Shown here: in pieces, positions 20,401 through 28,569 of the stretch
Position numbering within the stretch: position 1 is the first letter of the stretch
How the letters are laid out: every line of letters starts with the position of its first letter
Source of the DNA: Terebella lapidaria
Taxonomy: Eukaryota > Annelida > Polychaeta > Terebellida > Terebellidae
DNA: 64,000 bases
Assembly (NCBI GenBank): GCA_949152475.1
Contig: OX424556.1
Coordinates: 930,001-994,000, forward strand
Direction of reading: 5' to 3'
Position numbers and translations under genes: made by a program
The notes under the pieces: generated by a model
Seen by the model: only the letters and a program-made list of their open reading frames with translations
Database searches by the model: none
Told to the model about the DNA's origin: nothing

Positions 20401-21841
20401 TTAACATCACTACAAATCTGTGAAGAAATTGAATTTTTGGAAATTTTAAAGAGACCTTGACCTATTTTACCCAATTTCCTGATTCATGACTTTTTCCGTC
20501 TTCTCTGTATGTCGTAAATCTTACCGGTATGTAGTTTGTCTTACAGTATGCAGCACCATTTCATCCCCAGATCATTCTGCTATTGATCAGTGTATTTATT
20601 CTGAAAATCACAATATTTTTGTTACCTTAGTACTGAACCAGCAGTTTCACTGACTGCTCCAAAGTTGAATCTGCTGCTTGTTGATGGATTGTTTTCTGTT
20701 GCAGCTCCAGAATGCCTGCATGGAGGAGGATCCTTACCTACAGAGTCAGTCGCAGGATGCCGAGCCTTCTCCGCCCAAAACTGCATCTTACACGAACTTG
20801 TTTGACAGTAGCCAGGACGTGCCCCTGGGTGGGAGTGCACACAGCATGAGGAACAGCCTGGAGACGCGGCCTTCCCCCCACATGCAACGCTCTACAGTAC
20901 CACCACCACGCTCCCTGTATCAGCCGGGTCGACCATTGCCTGGGGTCGCACGCCGTCAGGCCCCCCAGGGCAAGTCCTCGGGCCCTCTGGCGCCAATGGC
21001 GGACGGGGAAGACTTCTCTCCAACCAGTCCCACTACAGCCGCCCACAAGCCACCCGCCAGTGTTAGTGGCACCTCCATAAAGTCAGCGGGCCTCGGGGCT
21101 GGTCCCGACAAGTCCATGTCCCTGGCTAGTGACGCGAAGTACCCTACCCCCCAGGCACTCATCACAGACACTCTGGGTCCCTCCCCCCCACGGCTGGTCC
21201 CCGGAGCAGCTGGCCCTGCTGTCGGGCCTACAGAGTCCAGCAAAAAGTCTCCACACTCCAGTACAGGGAGTCTGAACCGAGTAGCACGCACGCAGGGTGC
21301 ACGAACAGTTGGCCATCAAGGGCCCCAGACCAGGACTGCCGGCCCGGCCGGCTCCCTGCCTCGCTCACGTACCACCTCAGGGGGCCAGGCCAGTGGAGCC
21401 TCCAGCCTGCCCGTGTACCACCCTGGTCCTGGTGGCCGTCCTGCTGGCTCCAGTCTCCCAGCCTCTGCCAGGAACTCCACCGCTCCGACTCGCAAACCGT
21501 CCGGCGGCGTCCCGGTCATGCCGTCCTCAGGCCGAGATCCGCGCCAGTCTCGTCAGAAAGAGTCAGGCTACAGTAGCAGTACGAGTGCAGCCAGTCGGCG
21601 ACCTGAACATCGGCCCGACCCTCGCCCTGAGCCTCGCGGGGTGGCCGTCGGTGGCAACCCCGTAGATTTGGCCATTGACAATGTGCCAGGAGCTGTCAGG
21701 CGACCCATGTCCTTTGTGCGAGCCCTGGAAATGTCCGATCAACTCGCCGTCCAGGAGCGCAACAAGCACCAGCGCAGACAGACATCCCCTATAGCCGAGG
21801 ACCGCACTCAGTATGGCTCCAGCTACGAGATCTCTGTGTGA
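5377..21841 (+). CDS. ZDHHC5/8-like: Palmitoyltransferase ZDHHC5/ZDHHC8 type (5' incomplete, 7 exons)
   Basis: A DHHC-family protein S-acyltransferase, which transfers palmitate from palmitoyl-CoA to cysteines of membrane proteins and is itself a multi-pass membrane enzyme. Exons are 5377-5498, 5682-5839, 6589-6761, 6902-7004, 7204-7295, 7553-7694 and 20705-21841. All have GT/AG borders, and phases join into one frame of 641 residues plus stop. Order: membrane segment ([15 protein letters not shown]), DPGTYPR motif, cysteine-rich domain, DHHC at 6595-6606 (catalytic Cys codon 6604-6606), two membrane segments, TTNE motif, NPFSRG motif, long Pro/Ser/Arg-rich tail, final EISV. Human ZDHHC5 and ZDHHC8 share the RMKWC...[11 protein letters not shown] block, [16 protein letters not shown] and the C-terminal YEISV, a PDZ-ligand-like end. 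The first membrane segment and start codon are not in the identified exons. Confidence 0.93.
5682..5839 (+). CDS. ZDHHC5/8-like: ZDHHC5/8-like exon B (cysteine-rich domain)
   Basis: Acceptor TTTCAG ends at 5681 and donor GTCAGT starts at 5840. It encodes the acidic [16 protein letters not shown] stretch and the zinc-binding cysteine-rich block [19 protein letters not shown], close to the human ZDHHC5 sequence. The exon stops just before the DHHC motif. Confidence 0.93.
5840..6588. other. ZDHHC intron with Helitron-like repeat
   Basis: The intron holds an AT-rich pyrimidine run near 5970-6000 and then a plus-oriented repeat of the 'GCACCGTTTCCGAGATAT' family in diverged form. That repeat ends at CTAG 6542-6545 after the subterminal word CAAGCCTTGACGT. 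The CTAG-T end is shared with copies at 42150, 48485 and 49146 (opposite strand). Confidence 0.5.
6589..6761 (+). CDS. ZDHHC5/8-like: ZDHHC5/8-like exon C (DHHC active site)
   Basis: Acceptor TTATTTCAG ends at 6588. The exon encodes [20 protein letters not shown], with the catalytic DHHC motif at its start, followed by a hydrophobic membrane segment. The donor at 6762 (GTATCC) is weaker than its neighbours. I chose it because it leaves two bases and so keeps the frame with the next exon; the nearby GT at 6757 would not. Confidence 0.92.
6902..7004 (+). CDS. ZDHHC5/8-like: ZDHHC5/8-like exon D (last membrane segment, TTxE)
   Basis: The exon follows acceptor TTTGACCCAG. It encodes [20 protein letters not shown] (membrane segment), then [14 protein letters not shown], including the TTxE motif of DHHC enzymes. 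Donor GTCAGT starts at 7005. The preceding intron is only about 140 bp. Confidence 0.92.
7204..7295 (+). CDS. ZDHHC5/8-like: ZDHHC5/8-like exon E (NPFxxG region)
   Basis: It starts [16 protein letters not shown], directly continuing the TTNEQ of the previous exon as in human ZDHHC5/8, and includes the NPFxxG part of the PaCCT region. Donor GTATGT starts at 7296, leaving two bases (AA) of a split Lys codon. Confidence 0.92.
7553..7694 (+). CDS. ZDHHC5/8-like: ZDHHC5/8-like exon F (cytosolic linker)
   Basis: Acceptor GCTGATTCAG ends at 7552 and donor GTGGGT starts at 7695. It encodes a hydrophilic segment ([20 protein letters not shown] and on to SGKEYNK) in the position of the poorly conserved start of the cytosolic tail. 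The phase (two bases in, complete codon out) fits both neighbouring exons. Confidence 0.85.
7695..8170. other. Start of 13-kb ZDHHC intron, no repeat recognised
   Basis: Unique-looking AT-rich intron sequence. I see no further exon before the repeats that start near 8171. Confidence 0.5.
8171..8830. repeat. Repeat fragments with terminal-type hairpins
   Basis: After an A-run, AGAGCCGTAGGGCTCT (8181-8196) is followed by TGCGCTTACCGGACC, the same hairpin plus CCGGTAAGC word (inverted) seen at other repeat ends. A second hairpin, CCGAACAAAGTTCGG, lies at 8467-8481, followed by CG-rich sequence and then diverged sequence with CATGGACATGTCTCATGG. I read these as ends of two different short elements; their other ends are not defined. 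Confidence 0.4.
8960..9298 (+). repeat. Tandem repeat, left part, interrupted by an insertion
   Basis: Two to three diverged units of roughly 180 bp contain GAATAAGTTAACATTAGT and GAGCACAATAAAAATAGTT-type words. The array stops at 9298 and resumes at 12058 with TTAACATTAATTTGGCTAG. The inserted DNA between is the 9299-12057 element. Confidence 0.6.
9349..10978 (+). mobile_element. HINE-like element, full-length type copy (1.5 kb), head duplicated
   Basis: Two heads lie in tandem at 9349 and 9440. Each has AGGTTACCGGACC, the hairpin GGACCTTTGGTCC and GATAACCTATTGGCATGG, followed by (GTCC)n. The body has two modules of about 455 bp with CAAAATGGCGGCCATTTTG words and TGACCTTGAATTTGACC words. 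The tail at 10939-10978 has GTCCGGTAACCTATC, then hairpin TTAGCCTTTGGGCTAA (10957-10972) and a T-run. AGGTTACCGGAC in the head and GTCCGGTAACCT in the tail form subterminal inverted repeats. The design (subterminal inverted repeats, GTCY microsatellite, 3' hairpin, T-rich flank) matches DINE-1/HINE elements; family membership is inferred. No protein is encoded. Confidence 0.6.
11075..11400 (+). repeat. 73-bp tandem repeat
   Basis: Units begin at GCAATAGGCT 11161, 11234 and 11307 (period 73), with degraded flanking units. Each includes CTCTCAGCCAGCCCTGCTCA and GTCTGTCCAGCACA. It is GC-richer than its surroundings and shows no coding sense. Confidence 0.8.
12058..12140 (+). repeat. Tandem repeat, right part after the insertion
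   Basis: Continuation of the array at 8960-9298: TTAACATTAATTTGGCTAG followed by GAGCACAATAAAAATAGTT. Confidence 0.6.
12130..12960 (+). repeat. About 118-bp tandem repeat, 7 units
   Basis: Units restart at ATTATGAGTTA near 12143, 12261, 12380, 12499, 12619 and 12740. They share ATCTGGCTCCAATTTCGTCA and CAACTTTTACTTTGAATTTC. Units differ by scattered substitutions, so the array is not freshly made. Confidence 0.8.
12961..13440 (-). repeat. HINE-body and 145-bp satellite fragments
   Basis: Contains AGGTCAAAGTCAAATTCAAGGTC-type words and two diverged units of the 145-bp satellite in minus orientation (ending near CATTATAAAGCATAGG at about 13431). Confidence 0.5.
13441..13840 (-). repeat. HINE-like fragment, minus orientation, with head
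   Basis: Body words (AAAATGGCCGCCAAAACCC) lead to a head at about 13770-13836: CGACGGACGGACG, then CAATAGCTTATCGGACC, hairpin GGACCATAGGTCC and GGTAAGCTAAAAA. The head differs from the main type (AAGCT instead of AACCT), marking a subfamily. Confidence 0.6.
13841..14390. other. Unassigned intron sequence
   Basis: No repeat, exon or RNA gene recognised. Confidence 0.4.
14391..16505 (+). mobile_element. HINE-like element with embedded satellite
   Basis: Two heads (about 14400 and 14480) are followed by body, then at about 14867 a switch (GACGGGTCCCAAATGGCAC) into four diverged 145-bp satellite units (about 14880-15420). A second end-like block follows, with hairpin AGGTCCCTTGGGCCT (15464-15478), then more body. 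The tail at 16466-16505 has GTCCGGTAACCTATCTTAGCC and a T-run. The same order (head, body, satellite, body, tail) is seen at 41112-47375, so the satellite is a normal part of one subfamily. Confidence 0.6.
16506..17170. repeat. CCGGA/TCCGG word-rich block
   Basis: About 660 bp is crowded with CCGGAG, CGGAGA, TACGGAG, TCCCGGA and their reverse complements, often 10-20 bp apart, without a fixed period. It is much GC-richer than its surroundings and leaves long open frames on both strands. The predicted peptides look like Ser/Pro/Gly-rich artefacts and match no family I know. Confidence 0.5.
17171..18045. other. Unassigned intron sequence
   Basis: AT-rich unique-looking intron. A 104-codon open frame at 17211-17525 has no recognisable domain and no support as an exon. 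Confidence 0.4.
18046..19290 (+). repeat. 37-bp minisatellite, about 33 units
   Basis: Unit of 37 bp: CCAACAGCATGTGCTGTCTG followed by CGCTGTCAGGGTCGGTA. Units from about 18060 to 18540 are almost identical; units after about 18545 vary (CACTGTCGCGGTC, CTAACAG, CCTGGTC forms). The unit has no stop in any plus frame and 37 is not a multiple of 3. Open frames over 400 codons therefore arise in shifted register, and long minus-strand frames arise as well. It lies inside the last ZDHHC intron. Confidence 0.95.
19363..19430 (+). CDS. Possible alternative ZDHHC exon (weak)
   Basis: Between TATAGCAG and donor GTAGGC the phase-0 frame reads [20 protein letters not shown], which looks coding-like and would follow exon F in phase. 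However, it is 68 bp and would shift the frame of the last exon unless another exon intervenes. A stronger acceptor at 19344 (CCTCTTTCAG) gives an in-frame stop for the same incoming phase. It may be a regulated or decoy exon, or chance. Confidence 0.2.
19431..20704. other. End of ZDHHC last intron
   Basis: Unique-looking AT-rich intron sequence ending in the acceptor TTTTCTGTTGCAG. No repeat or RNA gene recognised. Confidence 0.5.
20705..21841 (+). CDS. ZDHHC5/8-like: ZDHHC5/8-like last exon (cytosolic tail, PDZ-ligand end)
   Basis: A 378-codon terminal exon, GC-rich, following acceptor GTTGCAG in phase 0. The protein is a low-complexity Pro/Ser/Gly/Arg tail, with a more conserved-looking [20 protein letters not shown] segment near the end and a final YGSSYEISV. 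Human ZDHHC5 and ZDHHC8 both end in TYEISV, so the last residues are the strongest evidence that this exon belongs to the same gene as the DHHC exons 13 kb upstream. Confidence 0.92.
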   Translation, partial: LQNACMEEDPYLQSQSQDAEPSPPKTASYTNLFDSSQDVPLGGSAHSMRNSLETRPSPHMQRSTVPPPRSLYQPGRPLPGVARRQAPQGKSSGPLAPMADGEDFSPTSPTTAAHKPPASVSGTSIKSAGLGAGPDKSMSLASDAKYPTPQALITDTLGPSPPRLVPGAAGPAVGPTESSKKSPHSSTGSLNRVARTQGARTVGHQGPQTRTAGPAGSLPRSRTTSGGQASGASSLPVYHPGPGGRPAGSSLPASARNSTAPTRKPSGGVPVMPSSGRDPRQSRQKESGYSSSTSAASRRPEHRPDPRPEPRGVAVGGNPVDLAIDNVPGAVRRPMSFVRALEMSDQLAVQERNKHQRRQTSPIAEDRTQYGSSYEISV

Positions 21842-21849
21842 CTGCCGGT

Positions 21850-22511
21850 GTGGCATTGCTCAGCCAATCACAGAGCTTTGTGATGGGTGGGTTGTGGCAT
21901 TACTCAGCCAATCACAGAGCTTTGTGATGGGTGGGTTGTGGCATTGCTCAGCCAATCACAGAGCTTTGTGATGGGTGGGTTGTTTCATTGCTCAGCCGAT
22001 CACAGAGCTTTATGATGGGTGGGTTGTGGCATTGCTCAGCCAATCACAGCTTTGTGATGGGTGGGTTGTGGCATTGCTCAGCCAATCACAGAGCTTTGTG
22101 ATGGGTGTGTTGTGGCATTGCTCAGCCAATCACAGAGCTTTATGATGGCTGGGTTGTGGCATTGCTCAGCCAATCATAGAGCTTTGTGATGGGTGGGTTG
22201 TGGCATTGCTCAGCCAATCACAAAGCTTTGTGATGGGTGGGTTGTGGCATTGCTCAGCCAATCACAGAGCTTTGTGATGGGTGGGTTGTGGCATTGCTCA
22301 GCCAATCACAGAGCTTTGTGATGGGTGGGTTGTGGCATTGCTCAGCCAATCACAGAGCTTTGTGATGGGTGGGTTGTGGCATTGCTCAGCCAATCACAGA
22401 GCTTTGTGATGGGTGGGTTGTGGCATTGCTCAGCCAATCACAGAGCTTTGTGATGGGTGGGTTGTGGCATTGCTCAGCCAATCACAGAGCTTTGTGATGG
22501 GTGTGTTGTGA
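21850..22511 (+). repeat. 44-bp tandem array in the 3' UTR, about 15 units
   Basis: Unit of 44 bp: GTGGCATTGCTCAGCCAATC, ACAGAGCTTTGTGAT and GGGTGGGTT. It starts nine bases after the stop codon. Each unit holds a CCAAT box (CAGCCAATCA) and a hairpin-forming ATCACAGAGCTTTGTGAT; in one unit near 22217 the hairpin is perfect (ATCACAAAGCTTTGTGAT). Units are nearly identical, so the array is recent or kept homogeneous. Confidence 0.95.
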
Positions 22512-23644
22512 CACTGCACTGCACAAATCCTTGCTGCATTGGCATTTGTTGAAATCATGACTATAGACTGTGACAACTCTCAGCTGGTGTTCAGGTCATG
22601 TTAATAGATGTCTGGCAGAGATTTTATTTGATTCGACATACGGATAATATACACTCGACCTGTGCGTTGTTACATGAAAGACTTGCATTTAATATCTCAC
22701 ATGTATATCATATTAATAGCTTGTTTGTTGTTATCACAAACACTATCCAATTCTTGGGGACCTGCAAGATATTTATATTTTATGAGCAGCATTGAATAGA
22801 GTCAGTTGCCAGCATTATCTACCATGTATCTGTTACTGAACGTGTGGCTGGGTGTCTGTTATTAGGTGACTGGCTGATGTTTAATGCTAACCAGTTGGCC
22901 AGAGTAGATGTTCAGGTGCAACTGTTTGATATTTGTACAGTTTCAAACCTGTATTTGAACAAATGAGATGTGAAACAGAATCTACAAGAATCAAGTGCTG
23001 TTGTGTTAAGACTGAAATACTTGTTTATATCGTATATATTTTCTTTTGTTACAGAGTTGTGTCAAGTTATCTGTATATTGTCAATGCTCATTCGTTCAAC
23101 AAATGTCATTCCATTAACATTGTACAAACTATATTAGAGTTGGCCATTTGTCATCAGCGTACCTGTGTATGTTTGTATTATCTCAACATTTGTTGACTTG
23201 GCATGGTACCATGGTAACAAATGAGTATGTTGGCTGTGAGCCTGTTTAACTGGAAGTGTGTTTGAGACGTATGACGTTAATCTCACTGCAGTGTCAGACC
23301 AGTTTGCCTGTGTTTGTAGCTGTAAATCCATCAGCATCTGTAGATAGTTATGACATTTTTGTAAGGAATCACTCCCAGTCTACGATGGCTCAGTAGCTAT
23401 ATGTGGATGGTGCTCATGCTTTTATCGGCTCTTGTAATCTCGTGTCCAGGGGCATAGTTAAAACACGTCAAATTGTCAGTTTGCGTCTTGTTGTGTGCTA
23501 GAAATTGTGTTAAGTGTCATTATTCATGCCATTGAGCAGGAAAGGAACACGGCAGGCCCGACCGGTCTCCACAAACCTCAGTCCCTGATTGTTCTCCAGG
23601 CTACCAGTCAATCATGTTGTACTTTGTAAGCTTTGTATACATGT

Positions 23645-23650
23645 AATAAA
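23645..23650 (+). terminator. Polyadenylation signal AATAAA (upstream candidate)
   Basis: AATAAA in GTAATAAACC; possible alternative 3' end of the ZDHHC transcript. Confidence 0.4.
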
Positions 23651-23892
23651 CCAACACAAATCATGTAGCAATGTTGATCCTCATAGAAAAATTCATTTGA
23701 TGCTGTGTGCCGGTGCTGTGCGAAAATTTGGCAAGAATCATGTGCGTGTTAAATCCTGGTGTTTGTGTGTACTTGGTACTTGTGATGATTTGTCAGTGGA
23801 TTATATGACTAAAGACGTACATATTTATATCTAAATATTTTAAGGCATGTACAAATATCATAATGATGTATGTAACTTCTTTGTTCATGTAC

Positions 23893-23898
23893 AATAAA
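23893..23898 (+). terminator. Polyadenylation signal AATAAA (likely used)
   Basis: AATAAA followed about 15-25 bp later by GT-rich GCGTAGTGTGTTTC, the usual arrangement of signal and downstream element. Confidence 0.55.
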
Positions 23899-23947
23899 AC
23901 ATGGAAGGGAGCGTAGTGTGTTTCATGGCCTAGGACTCCTTCTTAAA

Positions 23948-24128
23948 AACATAGGAGCCGTAGGGCTCTGCGCTTTTCGAACCAAGCACAAAGGTGTATC
24001 ATGGGAATCTTTTGAAACAAAAATCTCAAATCTGATCAAACAGTTTTTGAGAAAATGGCCGCCAAAATCCAAAAAAAATGGCCGCCATTTTGGAAAAAAC
24101 GATTCAAGCGACGAAAAAAAAATCGCCC
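23948..24128. repeat. HINE-like fragment joined to a LINE
   Basis: Hairpin GAGCCGTAGGGCTC (23955-23968) and CTGCGCTTTTCG, then body words (AAAATGGCCGCC) up to the LINE junction near 24128. Confidence 0.55.
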
Positions 24129-25615
24129 TATCGATATGTCGCGTGGGGTTCGCCAAGGATGCCCCGTCTCAGCGCTTCTGTTCATCATAGCTGTCGAGAT
24201 AATGTCAATATCGATCCGGAATAACAATCTCATAAATGGTTCCCAGTTCGATAATGATCGCTTCAAACTTACTCAATATGCCGATGACACGACACTTTTG
24301 CTATCTGACATAGATTCGATTCATGAGTCCTTACAGACAATTAGACATTTTTGTACAATGTCTGGAATGAAACTCATTGTCGAGAAATCCACAGGCATCT
24401 GGCTTGGATGTTTCAAAACCAATCCAAGTGAATATAGGGGGATAACCTTCACAAACAAACCGGTACGCTGTCTAGGTATTTATATTGGTCATGACAAAAA
24501 AGCATGCGACAAAGAAATTGGATAAACCGTATTAGGTCTATGCAGAACTCCCTACACGTCTGGAAAAGTAGAAAATTAACACTATATGGAAAAGTACTCA
24601 TTATCAAATATGTGGTGTTGTCCAAACTGATATATCCACTTACAATTTTACCTGTTCCAAACGAGATTATCAAACAGATAAACACCATGTTTTTCGGTTT
24701 TATATGGAACAAAACTGACAGAATCAAGTGTAATATATTGTGCAACAAAATGGAAGCTGGTGGCATAGAAATGGTAAATATAGATGATAAAATCATGGCG
24801 TTAAAAGCGCCATGGATTCCACGGCTCATTAAAGATCAAAGAATATCTTCCATTTTAAACTGGTATATGTCGCAGAAATGTCTGTCTTTAAAAATACTGT
24901 TGGGAGGGGGTATATCTGATTATCTCGTAATAGAAAAATTGACTAAAATGCCTCGTTTTTACTCACAGACATGCGCTTTTTACAACTCTTGTAACTATAT
25001 CATGTAAGAATACAATAACTGCCCATACCAACAATTTTCCCAACTAATATGGTGTAATAAGTATATAAGCATGAACAATCAACCTTTGTTAATGAAACAT
25101 TGGCTTAGAAGTGGTATTATTTGGATTAAAGATCTATTCATTGAACATAATTCTATAACAACGTTTCAACTTTACAATACACTGTTGCAAAGAAATAACT
25201 GGATATCAGAATATTGCATGGTGAAAAAGCTTGTGTTATCTCGATGTGAATCATATGATCTGTCTAGACTACCCACCGTCAACATTAGCAATAACATACA
25301 TGTATATCTGGTACATGGAAATACAAGAGCAGCAGTAGAAAATATAACTGCCAAACTGCTGTACAAAATATTGATTGCTAAAAATACCAAAGGGTCTCAT
25401 GGAGTGAAGAATTTGGATTAAATTACACTCGACTCAGATGGAGAGAAGTATATATGTGTAGAATTAATAAGCTACCGTGTAACAAATTATCAGAGTTTCA
25501 ATATAAATTAGTTCACAACCTTCTTGTAAGCAGAGATATCCTATGTAAATGGAAAAGACGTGATTGTCCATTATGTCCAATTTGTAAACAATTAGAAACT
25601 GGTAAAAGATTATCA
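24128..25615 (+). mobile_element. Broken LINE, L1/Tx1-like, reverse transcriptase to C-terminus
   Basis: A non-LTR retrotransposon ORF2 fragment. The first part (to about 24510) has MSRGVRQGCPVSALLF and the catalytic YADD (24277-24288). The next part has WKSRKLTLYGKVLIIKYVV and FFGFIWNKTDRIK, typical of the segment after the RT in L1/Tx1-type LINEs. Later parts have MKHWLRSGIIWIKDLF and KLSEFQYKLVHNLLVSRDIL followed by CPLCPICKQ, the C-terminal cysteine motif. It is dead: 5' truncated within the RT, frame changes near 24510 and near 25405, an in-frame stop at 25005-25007, and the C-terminus cut at about 25612. No poly-A tail or target duplication is seen. Clade assignment is from motif memory. 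Confidence 0.85.
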
Positions 25616-26104
25616 AGGCCTAGAGATGCCTTGGAGGCATTTCGGTGTGATGACTAATTTATAATATATACTAGATATCGACAAAAATGAAAAATGTCGA
25701 CTCAGCAAAAAAATTTAAGGTCAAGGTCAAAATTCTTGTATTCCCCTTAGACATGTTTGTCTAGAGCCACGAGTCCAAAAATAACGTCTGTTTCCCTCTA
25801 CGACACACCGTTTCCGAGATATCGACGAAAACGAAAAATGCCGACTCAGCAAAAAAAATTTGGGTCAAGGTGAAAGTTCATCCATAATACCCCTCAGACT
25901 TGTTTGTCTAGGGCGACGTGTCTCATAATAACGTCCGTTTCGCTCTATGACGCACTGTTTCCGAGATATCGTCGAAAATGAAAAATGCCGACTCGGCAAA
26001 AAAATTTCGGGTCAAGGTCAACGTTCATCCATAATACGACTCAGACATGTTTGTTTTGGGCGCCGAGTCCAAAAATAACGTTTGTTTCGCTCTATGGCGC
26101 ACCG
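25616..26104 (+). repeat. About 147-bp satellite-like tandem repeat, block 1
   Basis: Begins with the hairpin word ATGCCTTGGAGGCAT (25626-25640). Units of about 147-152 bp follow, with GACATGTTTGTCTAG, AAATAACGTCCGTTTC and ACCGTTTCCGAGATATCG. The block is interrupted at about 26105 by an LTR-element fragment. Confidence 0.75.
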
Positions 26105-26715
26105 CTTCCCTCGGTGAGCAGACTATCCACGAGGATAGTGGGTGCGGGTGCACGTCCGCGATGACCTGTGGTGAGAGGACTGTCCTCGAGGATCCCGAGG
26201 ATTTACACCAATGTAAAACTTTACATTGGTGCCGTGACCAGGATCAGTCCGACGGCGCTCCATTGCAGCCTACTGTCGCAGTGTTTGCTCCCTCATCCCT
26301 GGGGACCTCTTGCCTCCTCCGGGACACTTAGCAATGATAAAGGGAGAGAGAAAGATAAAGGTAGTCCGATTTCCAGCCGGACAGAGCACGACGACCGTGG
26401 GTCGCCCCAGCGCGAGTCCGGCAGTAATCAGAGGCGTCCGGATGACCCCACAGACCAGACCCAGTCTGCGGAGGTAACTCCGGCGTCCACGACTCCGTCT
26501 GCCCTGCGGGACCGCAACAGCCGTTGCCGCCGAGGCCCAGCCTCGACGAGTTTGGCGCAGTGGGCGGAGCTGGAAACGGCGTCACTCCACGCCAGCCCTT
26601 GTCCGGACGACCCCGGCGCTCTTCCGCGGGACGTCTCAGGATGTCCGGAATCGAGTGCCAGTCACCGCGGTCGGCCTCGGACAAATGGACCAACTGTTCC
26701 GGCTATTCATGTATT
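26105..26715 (+). mobile_element. Ty3/Gypsy-type fossil fragment: LTR end, primer-binding region, gag start
   Basis: The first part matches the 3' end of the right-hand LTR at about 36385-36470 (CTCGGTGAGC...GCACGTCCGCGATGACC). After TTTACA comes TTGGTGCCGTGACCAGGAT, a typical primer-binding-region sequence. A short charged gag-like leader reading frame follows. It is a fragment, not a whole element, and sits inside a satellite block. Family is assigned by LTR similarity to the element at 27-36 kb. Confidence 0.6.
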
Positions 26716-27295
26716 CCCCTTAGACATGTTTGTCTAGAGCCACGAGTCCAAAAATAACGTCCATTTCCCTCTACGACACACCGTTTCCGAGATATCGACG
26801 AAAACGAAACATGCCGACTCGGCAAAAAAAATTTGGGTCAAGGTGAAAGTTCATCCATAATACCCCTTAAACATGTTTGTCTAGTATGACGAGTCCAAAA
26901 ATAACGTCCGTTTCGCTCTATGACGCACTGCTTCAGAGATATCGCCGAAAACGAAAAATACCGACTCGGCAAAAAAATTTCGGGTCAAGGTCAACGTTCA
27001 TCCATAATACGACTCAGACATGTTTGTCTAGTGTGACTAGTCCTAAAATAACGTCCATTTCGCTCTATGACGCACCGTTTCAGAGATATCGCCGAAAACG
27101 AAAAATGCCAACTCGGCAAAAACATTTCGGGTCAAGGTCAAAGTTCATCCATAATGCCCCTCAGACTTGTTTGTCTAGGGCGACGTATCTCAAAATAACG
27201 TCCGTTTCGCTCTATGACACACTGTTTCCGAGATATCGTCGAAAATGAATTTCGGGTCAAGGTCAACGTTCATCCATAATACGACTCAGACATGT
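26716..27295 (+). repeat. About 147-bp satellite-like tandem repeat, block 2
   Basis: Four units, with GTTTGTCTAG near 26729, 26875, 27022 and 27169 (period about 147). The first unit is very like the one at 25737, so the block may be part of a local duplication around the LTR fragment. It ends where LTR-element sequence starts at about 27296. Confidence 0.75.
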
Positions 27296-27363
27296 TTGCC
27301 TCCGCCGCCCAGCCCCAAGAAGAGCGGCACAGACGAGCAGCCAATGGAGGAGGAGGAAGGCTA

Positions 27364-28520
27364 ATGTAGCCTCGTCCCTGTGGCAACGCGGCGACGTGCC
27401 GGAGCCGCTTCCGCGGCTCCGCCCTGCCTTGGACTCGCCCTCTACCTTTTGTAGAGGTACTACTACTTTTGATCACTCGGTGTGTCGTTTTACAAAAATT
27501 TCTAAATTTAAAAGTTAACCTTACAGATATTCCAAACACTCGACACACCGTCCCTTTCGGCACATGACCTTGGACATCCTTTTTGGACCACCTCGGTCAA
27601 AATTTTAGCTTGTTTATTAGGGTTTATTCAAAATTGTAGAGTGCATTATAGCTTACTCCGTAAGTCCGTGGGTTGTTCCCCATTCTTCCAAAACGGACCC
27701 TTAAGGTCTTAGTCTTTGCGCCGTGACTTCCGGGTACCGCTCACCTTGCTTCCTTCTGGTTCTGCCATGCGATGCCCTCGTCGTGTTTTGCAGTTTTGGG
27801 CACAGGCGGAGCATGTTGGGGACCAACATTGTAAGAAGGGGGTAATGCGGCGATTTTGCCCAAAGATCGCGGCAGGTGTCTTTGTTAAACACTCTAGTTT
27901 TACGGCCTTTGTTTTGGACGCTTCTGTTCGAAGCACACGCTGCCTAGCAACGCTCTCCAACTCTCTCACTCCAGTAAGCAATAACAATGGTTTTACGTAA
28001 TCTCCTTCGTTTCGCGTGCTCTAGTGTATTATATATACACTGCCTAGCAACGCTCTCCAACTCTCTCACTCCAGTAAGCAATAACAATGGTTTTACGTAA
28101 TCTCCTTCGTTTCTCGTGCTCTAGTGTATTATATTTACTCTGGAGGCATTTTGTTCAGGGAAGTTGTCTCAGAGCAAGGCGAGAGAGACGACGGAGAGCT
28201 CGGCCATGAGCTCTACGTCCTCGATCCGTGGCTAAGGACCTGACGGGCCCCTGGGGACGACTCAATTAGGGGGCCCGGGCTGGGGTAGACCTTGATGACT
28301 CGAGGGCGCACGCCATCTGGATCACCGGTCTTCCCCACCCGGGATGGTGCGACACAGGCTCTGGCGGACTGTCGGGCTGTCCGGGGTTCCATCCCCGAGG
28401 TGGACCACGGCGAGCCAAGCCTTACAGTTAACACCACGGTGATGATCGTGTATCTGAGTGGTGTCCTCGTGTCTGGGCTTGCTGGGTCGGCTGCTACCTG
28501 GTTAACATTCAAATGATAGA
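27364..28520 (+). repeat. Left LTR of the Gypsy-type fossil
   Basis: Starts TGTAGCCTCG after a purine tract and matches the right LTR over long stretches (for example GTGACTTCCGGGTACCGCTC and GGCCCGGGCTGG). A short segment around CACTGCCTAGCAACGCTCTC (about 27938 and 28038) is present twice. It lacks the last part of the LTR that is seen at 36370-36470 and in the fragment at 26105. Confidence 0.65.
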
Positions 28521-28569
28521 GTAATGACTGCGGTCATTACCTTAGCTGAGCTGGCTCCTTTGGGGTGCT

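Larger units (their letters stand above)
22512..23915 (+). other. ZDHHC 3' UTR (predicted)
   Basis: AT-rich non-coding sequence downstream of the array, without repeats until 23948. Transcript extent is inferred from the polyadenylation signals. Confidence 0.55.
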
